From Guillardia theta CCMP2712 (lineage: Eukaryota; Cryptophyceae; Pyrenomonadales; Geminigeraceae), in assembly GCF_000315625.1 (NCBI RefSeq), contig NW_005434661.1:609998-673997 (forward strand): 64,000 nucleotides of DNA, read 5' to 3'. A model generated the notes under the pieces. The model worked only from the letters and a program-made list of their open reading frames with translations, was not told the DNA's origin and made no database searches. How positions within the stretch are numbered: the first letter of the stretch is position 1; each line of letters starts with the position of its first letter. A program made the position numbers and the translations under genes. Below are positions 41,101 to 53,095 of this stretch, one piece after another.

Positions 41101-43220
41101 ATGAACTCGCTGAACAAGCTGCGTCCTCCCAACATCCCCGGGTGAGATGAAAAGATGCTTTTATCCTTCCCATCTCAACTCCTCCTCATCCTGATTCTCG
41201 TACAGCCCCTCTGTGTTGCCTATGCCAGTGTCCTCTTTCACTGAGATGGTTTCGAGCGAATGTACCTTCCAGTTTGTTGCAAGGATACTTCGTGGAAAGT
41301 GTTCTTATGGCTCATGGCGCTATTGTTTGCGTGCCTCTGAGGCAATGCGGTTGCCATGTAGCTGTAGAGCTTGATGCTAAGCTCTCCTTGCATGTGATTG
41401 TTGCTCTCTGTGAACTACACGCTCAAAACATTGTCTGTCCCTGTCGTTACACCTCATGTTCCTATGGCCTCTAGCAGAGATATGACCCATGTGAGGATGT
41501 GTTGGATACTGTTTGCCGTATTGGTGTGCATTAATGACCTCCTTTCCAGGTCATTCCTTCTGACAGCTGCGGGGGGTATAGCACTTACAGTGGGTGGATA
41601 TGTTGTGGTCAATCACTGTATGTACAACGTCGAGGGTGGACACCGGGCGGTAATTTATAGCAGAATAAGCGGAATGAGTAGTGTAGTGAAGGGTGAAGGC
41701 ACCCACTTCAAAGTTCCATGGTTCCAGAGACCTTATATCTACAATGTGCGGTCTACACCAAGGAATATCAAATCGCTGACTGGCAGCAAAGGTGAGAGAT
41801 TAGTTGTTTGACTTGGGATTTTGAATTGTTTTCTTATTGTCAAAATGCAGATCTTCAAATGGTTGATATTAATTTGCGATTGATTTATCGTCCGGTTGTC
41901 GACAAGCTTCCGGAAATGTACAGGACACTTGGAATGGACTATGACGAAAGGTGAGTGTTGAACAGTTTGAGAGTGTCGTTGTTTGTGAAATAGTGATGTT
42001 TGGGTCCAGAGTCCTTCCATCTATCGCGAATGAGGTCCTTAAAAGTGTTGTAGCGCAATACAATGCTATAGAGCTAATCGTGAAACGAGAACAGGTATGT
42101 TCTGTATTTTATTTGTGTTGCATCTCTGTCTTAGTAAAGGAGAGAACTTTCATGGAGTGTAGTCTTCTATGGCTGCAGGAAATGAAAATTCTATTTCTCT
42201 CTTTACAAAGAGAAAATGCTACATATATACCCAAGTGTTCACTGCAATCCAAAGGGTGATCGTTTCTATCGATCGCTTCTCTTAGGCAATGAATACATGC
42301 TCCCGAACATTTTTCTTCCTGTATATTTTGTGTTTTTGCATTTTGTATTCGCAGAACAATGGTGCATTTCTCTTATACTTACGACGGGTGTCATGCAGGT
42401 CTCAGCACAAGTCAGGAACAGATTGCAGGAACGCGCAAAGGACTTCTTCATGGTTTTGGATGATGTTTCGATTGTAAGTATTGCCTTCAGTCGTGCTTTG
42501 TGAATCGCGTACAGCGTGGTGAGGATATTTTCAAAACAAAAAAAGTAGATATGGACATCTGATGTCGTTGATGTTAACAATAGTCTGAACGCACTTCTGT
42601 ACTTGTGCTTGTTGACCGAAATTGCACAGTGCAGCGTATGACTTGCTTTCTCAGACGCATCTTGCCTTCAGTCCGCAATTCACAACCGCGGTTGAGGCGA
42701 AGCAGGTTGCGCAGCAGGATGCGGAACGCTCGAAATGGTGAGTAATATCGTCACTTTGTTGTTGCACTCATGGCTTTGACAAACTGTCGTAGGATTGTTG
42801 AGAAGGCTATTGAAGAAAGAAAAGTATTGTCATTGCAGCTCAAGGAGAAGCTGAAGCTGCTAAACTTATCGCAACGGCTGTTGCCAACAATCCTGGTACA
42901 CATTCAGGGAATTCCCTTTTTGTAGATTGAAGGTTTTTCAGGGTTCGTGGAGTTGCGTGAGATCCAGTACGCAAAGGACGTGGCGGAAACCATTGCCAAC
43001 AGGTGATATCGTGGTGTCCGTCTTTGTTTGTTGTGACTTGAGCTGTTTCAGCAATTTCAAAGTCTATCTCAGCTCAGACGTTCTCCTCATGTCCGGCTTG
43101 GCTCGTGCACTCAGCCAGCAACAGGTGAGAGATTCTCATTGAATGCACACGAAGTGAAGTCACTTGCAGGCTAACAAGCTTCAGAGCGGAAAGAGCTATT
43201 TATCCGTTTTTGGTATGTGA
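41101..43220 (+). CDS. PHB2: Prohibitin (PHB2-like), with apparent one-base frameshift
   Basis: Exons at 41101-41141, 41550-41791 and eight or so further small ones. MNSLNKLRPPNIPG, then a membrane anchor LLTAAGGIALTVGGYVVVNH, then the SPFH domain: VEGGHRAVIYSRISG, GTHFKVPWFQRPYIYNVR, MVDINLRLIYRPVVDKLPEM, PSIANEVLKSVVAQYNA, VRNRLQERAKDFFMVLDDVS, THLAFSPQFTTAVEAKQVAQ. The C-terminal coiled coil follows (VAETIANSNFKVYLSSDVLL). It ends KSYLSVFGM at TGA 43218. Prohibitins form ring scaffolds in the mitochondrial inner membrane. At 42820-42823 a run of four A breaks the frame: IVEKAIEERK is read in one frame and IVIAAQGEAEAAKLIATAV in the next. One extra A would restore the family sequence. Confidence 0.9.
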
Positions 43221-43245
43221 AACAGAAAGTAGTAAAAATACATTG

Positions 43246-44270
43246 TCATTTCAAGTATGGAATTATTTTTTGGATGAAGTATCCATCAGGCATCTCCAAG
43301 TGATCTCCAGGGCACTCCAGCATATCCAACTGTCCAGATTCACATCAGTGTCAACCAAGCAAGGCTCATACAAACCTTTCCAGCCGCATCCAGCGATTTC
43401 AGCCCTATCCAATCTTCCTCGTAAAGCTTTGACTGTTTCAAGTCCTGAATCTCAACATCTTGGCCCTCTTGATAAAATTCGAACCACTAAGATGCAAATC
43501 AGTCTTGCTCAACCAGTTGACTCTCGTACCGTGCTTTCCCTTGGAACAACTACCGTGTCGTTCTGGAACTTTACAAGCACCAGCTTGTTCAAAGAAAGAA
43601 TACGATCTCGATAGACCGCTTTCTTTTCTTCAAGGTTGTTGTTGATGTCAGGAAGAAATATGTTGTATTTCAGATATTCTTCACTTTTGACGGGATCCTG
43701 CCAGTACTGCGCTTGTACTGATCGCTGCTGTACAAAACTTTCATATGCACCCATTTCTAGAAGCTTCTTCATAGTCTCACAGAATACACTGTGCGTGATG
43801 CATCTTGGTAGCCCATAAACTCCTTGTTGTGGGCCTCCAATGGAGATCAACGACTGAACTTTCGCTTCCGGGCATGTCTGCACCAGCGCTCGCAGGAAGA
43901 GCCCTCCCTGGGAGAAACCAACAGCATGAAACCCACCGGCAAGGTTCGGGTCCTTGGAGACGAGGTTGCAAGCAAAGGTCAGCTGCTCGTGGATGGGCAT
44001 GAAGAATCCGTTGTACTGGTCCTTGGCCTCGTTCTCTCCGATCATCAGGGAACGGACGTAGGCACCTGGGACATGCTTTTCTATCAAGGATTTCACCCTC
44101 CCCATGGAGACTGGCAGGCAGCACGTGTCCCCCATGCCATGCCACATCACTACGGCCCTGCTCGTGTTGGAGCTCCTTGCTGGCAGCGGAATCGCCGCCG
44201 AGGACGCGAGAAACATCGCAAGCAGCACAGCATGGAACGCAACTTGGGGGCACCGCAACGGGGGAAGCAT
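43246..44270 (-). CDS. PPT1: Palmitoyl-protein thioesterase (PPT1-like)
   Basis: ATG 44270. Signal peptide with VAFHAVLLAMFLASSAA. Exon 1 has VVMWHGMGDTCCLP, GAYVRSLMIGENEAKDQYNG, HAVGFSQGGLFLRALVQTCP (nucleophile Ser in GFSQGG), SLISIGGPQQGVYGLPRC and LVLVKFQNDTVVVPRES. Exon 2 (from 43486) is WFEFYQEGQDVEIQDLKQSK and YEEDWIGLKSLDAAGK. Exon 3 is LDMLECPGDHLEMPDGYF (catalytic His in GDHL), ending at TGA 43248. Length and block order match animal and protist PPT1, a lysosomal enzyme removing palmitate from cysteines of proteins. The catalytic Ser and His are present. The stop is 25 bases from the prohibitin stop (convergent). Confidence 0.93.
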
Positions 44271-44469
44271 TTCGGGGCCTGAGCGGGCCTGCGGGGCTCG
44301 GTTGAGGTGGCGACATGGTGGGATGGGGAACGGGAGTTTCGGTCGGGGAGGAGGAGGTAAGGAGGATAGTGAGGAGAGCGAAGGGGCTGAGGGAACAAGG
44401 TAAGCACCTTGTCTTCAAGATTCCTGCACAGAGCTCATGCTCATGAGACCGGGACGAGGCCTGACGAGA

Positions 44470-45593
<1,124 letters not shown>

Positions 45594-45784
45594 TTCCTTG
45601 CAAAGGTGCAAGTCCGCGTCAAGAGTGGACGAACTCGCAAGGAGGAGGAGGAGGAGGAGGAGGAGGCCGGGGGGGGGGGGGGGGGAGGGAAGAAGGAGTT
45701 GATGGAGAGATGGGCTCAACGATTGGAAAGGGAGGGAAATTGAAGACATCGCAGGAGGAGGGCAGGCGTGTGGCGTGTGGGGGT

Positions 45785-46227
45785 TCAGTCGATAGTTTCT
45801 GTATTCCTCTTCCCTTTGGCTTTCTGCTTCGGACGCTTGAGGGGTCGAGACTTGTCGTCGTTGTCCTGGGAGTGAACGCTAGTGAGAGCGGGAAGGGGAA
45901 GGCAAAGACGAGAAAGATAGGCAGGAGATAGAGGAGGAGATAAAGGAGGAGGAGAAAGAGGAAGAAGAGATAGAGGAGGAGGAGATAGAGGAGGAGATAG
46001 AGGAGGAGATAGAGGAGGAGGAGGAGGCATGAGAAGGAGAAAACCTCGTCTCGCTTCCTGGCGTACTGTTTGTCGAATCTTTGTTGTACCTGAATTGTCG
46101 CAGTATGAGGATGATGATGATGATGAGGTGGAGCAGGAGCAGGAGCAGGAGCAGGAGGAAAAGGTGGTGGTGGAGGAGGAGGATCAGGATGATGATGATG
46201 ACGATGGATGATGATGAGGAAGTTGAT

Positions 46228-46291
<64 letters not shown>

Positions 46292-49200
46292 GGAAGAGGG
46301 AGGAGGAGGAGAAGGTGGAGGATGAGGAGGATAAGGAAGAAGATGGGTGTTTTCTTTGATTACTTCTTCTCTCGTGAAGAGGAACTTCGACAGGGACTGC
46401 AGGTAACAGTGAGTGGCAAGGCAGGTCGAGGAGGCTCATAACCTTCCAGTGCTGCAGCGCTGCCACTCTCCTCCTCTCCTCCTTGACCTTGTTCTCGTTC
46501 GCCTGCGAGCGCCGCCCTCCTCCTCAGTGCTCGTTCCCCCCTCACTCCTGCTCCTGCTTTCCCTCTCCCTCGTTCTCCCCTCACTCCTGCTCCTGCTTCC
46601 CCTCTCCCTCGTTCTCCCCTCACTCCTGCTCCTGCTTCCCCTCTCCCTCGTTCCCCCCTCACTCCTGCTCCTGCTTCCACTCTCCCTAGTTCCCCTCGGT
46701 GCTCCTCATCTCCTTTTCCTCCCCCTCCTCCCCTTCCTCCTCCTCGCCCTCTGTACTCCTCTCCCTCCCCCTCCCTTCCCCTCCACACCTTTGCTACCCT
46801 GAGCTCTAACAAGTCCCCCACGTTCTCTCTCTCCTCCCTCCCTTACCTGCTGCTGCTCCGCCGCGCTGATCAGAAGTTCCTCATGCTCTTTGCAGACGAT
46901 CACTCCATCGAAGACAGGATATGAAGTCCCAGCTCGCGTCTGCCTCCTCCTCAGCCGCTGAAACCCACACGCTGCCTCACCTCGAAGCCCACGAGAGCTT
47001 TTGCGTGATCGATTCCCAGCTGACGGACGAGCTGGACGATTCCTGTGTACCTTTCAGTCTCTCCGTCCTCCACTTCCACCTCCCCATCTTTTCCCCTGCT
47101 CCCCTCGTCTCCTCTCGTGCATCCTTCTCCATCATCCTCGTCCTCTCCGTCTCTTCCTCTCTATCCGTCTCGAGCCCCTTCCACGAACTTGGCTATCACC
47201 TGGCGAGTTGATGTGGACGGAGCCCTGACAGAACGAGAACAAATGGAGAGCGTCAAGATAAGGAGGGAGGAGGAGGAGGAGGAGGAGGAGGAGGAGGAGG
47301 AGGAGGAGGAGGAGGAGTAGGAGGAGGAGGGCAGAAATCGTACAGCAGGCAGGTGATGTTCAGTCCACAGCTCCCAGTTCCCGTGCTCGTTCTTTGGAAT
47401 CCTCCCTTCTGTAACAGGAGGGGGGTGGTAGATATCCGTCTGCAGGGGGAAGGGGGGGTCACAGGAGCCCCCGCATCCTCTCCTCAGCATCCCTCTCACC
47501 TGCCACTGCCCGTACAGAGCGATAGTTTTCTTCTCCTCGGCTCCTCCCTCCTCCCCCTCCTCCCCTTCCAGCTTCTCCTCCGATCCGCTCTCCTCCGCTG
47601 CCTTCTTGCTGCCCTTGGAGGCCCTCTTCTTCCTTCGGCTCCTCGTTCAGAGCAGAGCAGGGTTCTCTGTCGGACTTACCTCTCAGCTCGCTGGATGGTC
47701 TTGGCAGGAAAGTCCATCTCCATCGCCCTGGCAGGAGCAACCACTCAGAATCTCACTTCTACTTGTCGTCAGCCTGCTCCTCCTGGTCCGACCCCTCCTT
47801 GCCCCCCCCCTCCCCCTCCCCCGACTCTCCTCCATCCCGTCTTTGACCATCCGTCGCACCCATCAACCCTCCGGCTTCTCCGCTTCACCCTCCTTCCGCT
47901 CCCCGTTCCTGCTCTCCTTTCTGCTTCCTCTCCGCGTTTCTTCCTTTCTCTCCTCCTTCCTTTCCCTCCTTCCATCTTTGTTCTTCTCCAGTCAGCCACA
48001 AGTCAAGTCACCTTACAACTCTTGGAGGTATGCTCCGGAACCAGTTTTCTTTCCTCATGAGCTGCACACTCGTCACGACCTCCTCCTCCTCCTTATCTGC
48101 TGCCGCCTCTTTCTCCTCCTCCTCGACCCCATCACCTCAACCCCTCCTTCTCACCTTTTGTATACAATCTCGTCTGTACACTGCATGACCCTGTCCACAT
48201 CGTCATACCTTCCCCTCCCCTCCTCCTCCTCCTCGTACCTGTACAAGACCAACTACGGGCTTTCGAGGATAGATGCATTCGTACTTTCCTATCCAGGATT
48301 GGTAAGAGAAGGTTCAACCTGATTGCTTCTTCGCCCCCGCCGCCACCTCTGACCCAACATGCCTTTCCTCCTCCTCCTCCTCCTCCTCCTCCCTCTTCCT
48401 CTCTCTTCCCCTCCCATCAAAACTCACCGAGGTGCTTCTCAATGCAGTAGGCAGGATGATTCTTGTAGGCGACGAGGCTGAACATTCCTCAGCACGCTCC
48501 TCCTCCTCCTCCTCCTTCCCCTTCATCTCCCTCTTTCTCCCCCCTCCCCCCAGGCGACCACCTCCTCTCCTCCTCCTCCTCCTCCCACTAACTTCTCTCC
48601 TCCCCCTAACTTCACTCCTTCCCCTAGACGGACCTGCGCGGCAGCGGCTCCTGCAGATGAGCCTCGTGCATCTCCTTTGCCTCGTCCTTCACCTGCCATG
48701 GTTGAGGAAGACAATGGAAGAGAACGCACAGAAGGGAGGAAGAGGAGGAGAGAGGAAGAGGAGGAGAGAGGAAGAGGAGGAGAGAGGAGAAGACAGGGAG
48801 AGAGAGGAAGGGGAGAACAGGGTCATGGTGGAGAGAGTTTCCACAGCAGCCGACATCCGTCGTTAAGGGTAGGAAGCAAAGGGAGGCAGGTGGGAGCATC
48901 GAGCACGGCAGTTTGAGATTTCACTCTTGTATGAGGGAGGGAGCATGCGAGGGAGGGAGGGCAGGAGGTAACCTGCTGGTTTTCCCTCTCCGCAAGGTAC
49001 TCATGACCCTTCACCTGCTCTCGCTGTCAAGTCGCTTGTGAGGCACTTCCCTTGTAGCTCTCACCATAACTGTCAACTTCTTCAACGTCGTGTCCCACCT
49101 GCCATAGGGGGAGGGGGAGGTGTCAGAGACGATCCCAACAGGCAAAGAGGGGATGAGCGTGAGGAGGAGACCGGGAGCCATTGTGAAGGGATGTAGGAGA

Positions 49201-52200
49201 GAGAGCAGGTGGGAGGGAGGAGGGAGGAGGGAGGAGGGAGGAGGGAGGAGGGAGGAGGGAGGAGGGAGGAGGGAGGAGGAACGAGGGAGGAGGAACGAGG
49301 GAGATTGTAGGAGGTTCTTCATACCAGTCTGAGAGACTTCGGGTTTGAGTGACAGCGTGCCAATCTGTTCACATCCTCGTCATCCTCTACCTCAGCTCAT
49401 CGTCCTCGTCCTCACCCTCAACATATCTTCTCGTCACGTCGTCCACGGCTCTATCATACATCCCAACGACGTAGGAATAGGATTGCCCAGCCTGCAATAA
49501 CTGTCAGTGTTATAACTCATGCTCTACTCCCAGCCTTTCCCCTCCTCTTCTCCCGTCCCCTCCCCTGCTCTCTCCTCTTCCCCCCCTCCGCCGCTCTCTT
49601 TTCTCACCCTCCACCCTCCGCCCTGCTCCCTGCTCCCTGCTCCCTGCTCCCTGCTCGCCCTGCTCCCTGCTCCCTGCTCCCTGCTCTGCACATTTACCTT
49701 ACTGTACATGAGAGGGTCATCGACCCTCGCATTAATCACGTCAACGTGCGTCCACTGCCATTTCATTGTCCCTGCAGCATCAAAACCATCAAACCCTCAA
49801 TCTCCCGACACTTTCTCTTTCTCTCCTCCCCTCTCCTCCTCCTCCTCCCCTCTGCTCTCCTCCTCCTCCCCTCTGCCCTCCTCCTCTGTCCGCTGCTCGT
49901 TCCTCCTCTGCCTCTCTCCCCCTCTCCCTTCCAACTCGGACCTCCTTTATCTCACCTTCCTCATTCTTCAACAGCAAGACCTCAATCCAGTACTCGGACA
50001 TAACCTGCACAAGTTCGCCAATCATATTATCAAACATCTCGTTGCCACAGACTTACTATATCCTCCTCCTCCTCGCCTGCCGTCTCCTCCTTCTTCCTCC
50101 ACCTCATCATCTTCCATGGCGTCTTTGACTCTTTCTGTCCTGTCGGCTGCTCCTCTGGATTTCTTGCTGCCTCTGCAACCTACCCCACATCTCAGAGAAG
50201 ACGGAAGGAAGAAGTGAGTGAGGGAGTGAGTGCGTGAGTGAGGGAGTGAGGGAGGGAGGGAGGGAGTGAGGGAGTGAGTGAGTGAGGGAGTGAGGGAGTG
50301 AGTGAGTGAGTGAGTGAGGGAGTGAGTGAGTGAGTGAGTGAGTGAGTGAGTGAGTGAGTGAGTGAGTGAGTGAGTGAGTGAGTGAGTGAGTGAGTGAGTG
50401 AGTGAGGGAGTGAGTGAGTGAGTGAGTGAGGGAGTGAGGGAGGGGAGAGGAGGAAGGAAAAGAAGGAGGGGGGGAGAGGGGAAGGAAAAGAGGAGAGAAG
50501 AGAAGATAGGAGGGAGATCTAGGAGTTTCAACCATTCTCTGTGCCTCTGCTAGCAGCGTCCCATCCTCAGCTTCAGGGTACTTCACTTCACCTGCCTCAC
50601 TCTCAACCCTCCCGCCCGCTGCCGTCACGTCATACCCGACTCTCGCCTTGCGACCTTCTTTGCAATCTTCTTTCCAGGCTGAGCTGCTCCCGGACTCTCC
50701 CTCCTCTCTTGTTTCCCTCGTGCTCCCTTCGGCATCTTGTTGGCTGCTCCCTCTGTCGACCTGGCTGGCGTCTTCTGACTCCCTCCCCTGGTCGCTCCTG
50801 CCCGCGTCTCCTCCATCTCCTTGTTCGCTTTCCTCTTCTCAACGGCTCCAGCTCGCTCCTCTCCTCTCTGGTTCGCCTGCGCAGGCCACCAGTTCATGGC
50901 ATGCTGCACAGACACACAAGGTCAGCCTCACACCTTGACGTTTATCTTCTTCTGCCGCATTGGGAATCTTTGGAGCTTCACCCTCCCGTCGGCAAACTCC
51001 ATCTGAGAGGAGCAGGCAGCTGGTTACTGGCACTGCCATCGCATCATTGCCAGCTGACTCACGACAGACTTGAGGCGGAAAGTCTCGCAAACAAGAGGAG
51101 CGACCAACCTCGCCTGCAGCTCCAGCCCTGCAGGGTAGTAAAGTTCAGGAGGAGCAGGGGGGAGGAAGAGGAGGAAGAGGATGAGGTGCAGGAGGAGGAG
51201 GAGGAGGAGGTTGGTGGCGGTGGCGGTGGTTGAGGAGGAGGAGGAGGAGGTGGTGGTGGTGGTGGTGATGGAGGAGCAGGAGCAGGAGGGAGAAGGTGGT
51301 GGTGGTGGTGGAGGAGGAGGAGGCGGAGGACGACGATGATGGGGCCTGGAGGGATTTGTGGGGGAAAGGAGTGGGGAATCACCGCGAACAATAGCAAGTA
51401 GCGCCAGGGTCTTCTGCAGCATGCTTCCTTTCTTCTTCCCCATCGCCCTGTGCTCATCATCACATGAGATACAGAACAGCGCGAGGAGCAAACCGCGACA
51501 GGCTCTTGATACTCTCCGCACGCTCCTCCTCCTCCTCTAACACCACCTCCTCTCCTGGCGGGTTCATCTGCGAATGGATCACCTCATCCTGCCCTGCTGC
51601 CACAAAGTCTCCGGGTGCAGAACCTTGAAGGTTGAGTTGTGCCACCCCACCAACGTCTTCAGGTGAGAGACCTGCAGTCCAGGCATCAGTTTAGACACGT
51701 ACCCACCAAGCTGCTCCCACCGTCCACAGCGTGTTCTCGGCGGGAAGCTTCAGCTGCAAGTGAAATCTCACAGGAGCGAACGGGGAAGCTCTCCCTCCCC
51801 TTACATCATCCAGCGGAACTCCTACTGCTCCTTTCCTCTTCAGCCGTTCGGCATCGCAGAGGCTGCCCACAAGGATCAGCTGCCTCTATCACAAACAAAG
51901 ATTTCCTGCCTGCTGAATCGGATCCCCCGCGACAGCAGGCAGAGCAGGTTGACTCGATGGACGTGCAGGGCAAGGAGTCTTTCAGACTTGTTCGGTTTGC
52001 GAACGATGGTCGACGACTTGTCGCTCTCAGACAGGAGGGAAATGGTTTCCTCCTGCCCCTCCTCCTCGCCCACGTTCCTGTCCAGCACTTGGTCCCACTC
52101 CTCGTCATCCTGCTCGTCCTCTGCACTCTTCGGTAGGAAGCGGGCTCCTTGACCCTCGACCTTGCCGTCGATGCGCCTCTCCTGATCAGTCAACATCAAG

Positions 52201-52800
52201 GTTGGGAGGGGATGGGAAAACGTGACGGAAACCAGATCAGCAAGGGTCTGCCATTCGTCGTCGTCGTCTTCCTCTCCTTCTTCGGTCACCCTGCCCTCGG
52301 TTTTCACTGCCTGGACAACTATCAATCAATCATGGCAAGAATCTTGAGTAGGTTACCTCAAGCTCCATGCTCTCCATGTCTTCAACCTCCTCCATCTCCT
52401 CCATCTCATCACTTGATCCCATCTCTTCCCCACGACCTTCTTGGCGATCTAGCTTCGGCGACCCACGGTCATGGTCTCGACGCTTGCGCTTGCTCTTGCT
52501 CTTGCTCTTGCTCTTGCTCTTGCTCTTGCTCTTGCTCTTGCTCTTGCTCTTGCTCTTGCTCTTGCTCTTGCTCTTGCTCTTGCTCCGCTCCCTATTCTTC
52601 GCTCCTCGATTCGGCGATCGGCATTGCGGCTTTACTTGTATGAAGCCCTTGAGACAGTTAATTTCATCCCCCTCATTTTCTTCAATCATCCCCCTCATTC
52701 CCCACCCAGTTTCCGAACAAACTTCAGCCATGGAAGCAATTCTGAGCTGTTGCATGCGGCGAGGCGAACGATGCGGGGTGTCGATGGCGGGATAGAGCAT
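45785..52800 (-). CDS. XPC: XPC/RAD4 DNA damage recognition protein
   Basis: A long multi-exon gene. From the N-terminus (ATG 52800): polar head with a Lys-Ser repeat, acidic stretches (EEGEEDDDDEWQTLADL, EDEQDDEEWDQVLDRN), then the transglutaminase-like fold: HVHRVNLLCLLSRGIRF (51920), SEYWIEVLLLKNEE (49980), WTHVDVINARVDDPLMYS (49730), GRWDTTLKKLTVMVRATRE (49080). The beta-hairpin domains follow: FSLVAYKNHPAYCIEKHL (48460), KYECIYPRKPVVGL (48270), PPPVTEGRIPKNEHGNWEL (47410), QLVRQLGIDHAKALVGFE (47010), YPVFDGVIVCKEHEELL (46900). The C-terminal helix is ENKVKEERRRVAALQHWK, ending in a basic tail (DDKSRPLKRPKQKAKGK) at TGA 45787-45785. XPC/RAD4 starts global nucleotide-excision repair. Several middle exons (50000-51700) were not resolved. 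Introns are large and full of simple repeats. Confidence 0.9.
46218..46289. repeat. (GAT)n repeat
   Basis: Trinucleotide ATG/GAT tract in an XPC intron, flanked by GAGGAG-rich sequence on both sides. Confidence 0.9.
46543..46698. repeat. 39-bp minisatellite, four copies
   Basis: The unit begins CACTCCTGCTCCTGCTT and ends CTCTCCCTCGTTCTCCCCT. Copies start at 46543, 46582, 46621 and 46660 with a few substitutions. It is intronic in XPC. Confidence 0.9.
50215..50442. repeat. (GAGT)n tetranucleotide repeat
   Basis: GAGTGAGTGAGT with GAGG interruptions, in an XPC intron. Leu-Thr-His-Ser frames on the minus strand are artefacts. Confidence 0.95.
52484..52586 (-). repeat. (AAGAGC)n hexanucleotide repeat, coding Lys-Ser
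   Basis: On the minus strand the XPC reading frame runs through as alternating Ser-Lys for about 34 residues, then KRKRRDHDRGSPK. The repeat looks in frame and translated, giving an RS-like basic tract near the N-terminus. Confidence 0.85.
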
Positions 52801-53095
52801 GGAGAAGAAGTGTCACGATGAAGAGAATCAAGGAGAGGTGAGAGAGTGAGGACATGACGGAGCTTCGCGGAGGAGGAGCTCTCTACAGCAAAAGCTTCTG
52901 AATCCTGTGGCTCATAGTCGCTCGTTCAAGGAGGTGTAGGAAGCAAGCGGCGTCAGGTGGATCCACCCACGCTGGACCAGCCGGTCAAGGGAATTTCTTA
53001 CCTACGGACAAGGATCAAGGGGAGCAAAAGAACCGCGTGCTTCAACATGAAGATCCGCTGAAGGCTGATCGTACCGAATACCACCTCATTGGGCC

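Noticed and set aside
43509-43860. Plus-strand frames over the thioesterase exon
   Set aside because: The minus strand has clear PPT1 blocks with catalytic Ser and His; the + frames are shadows.
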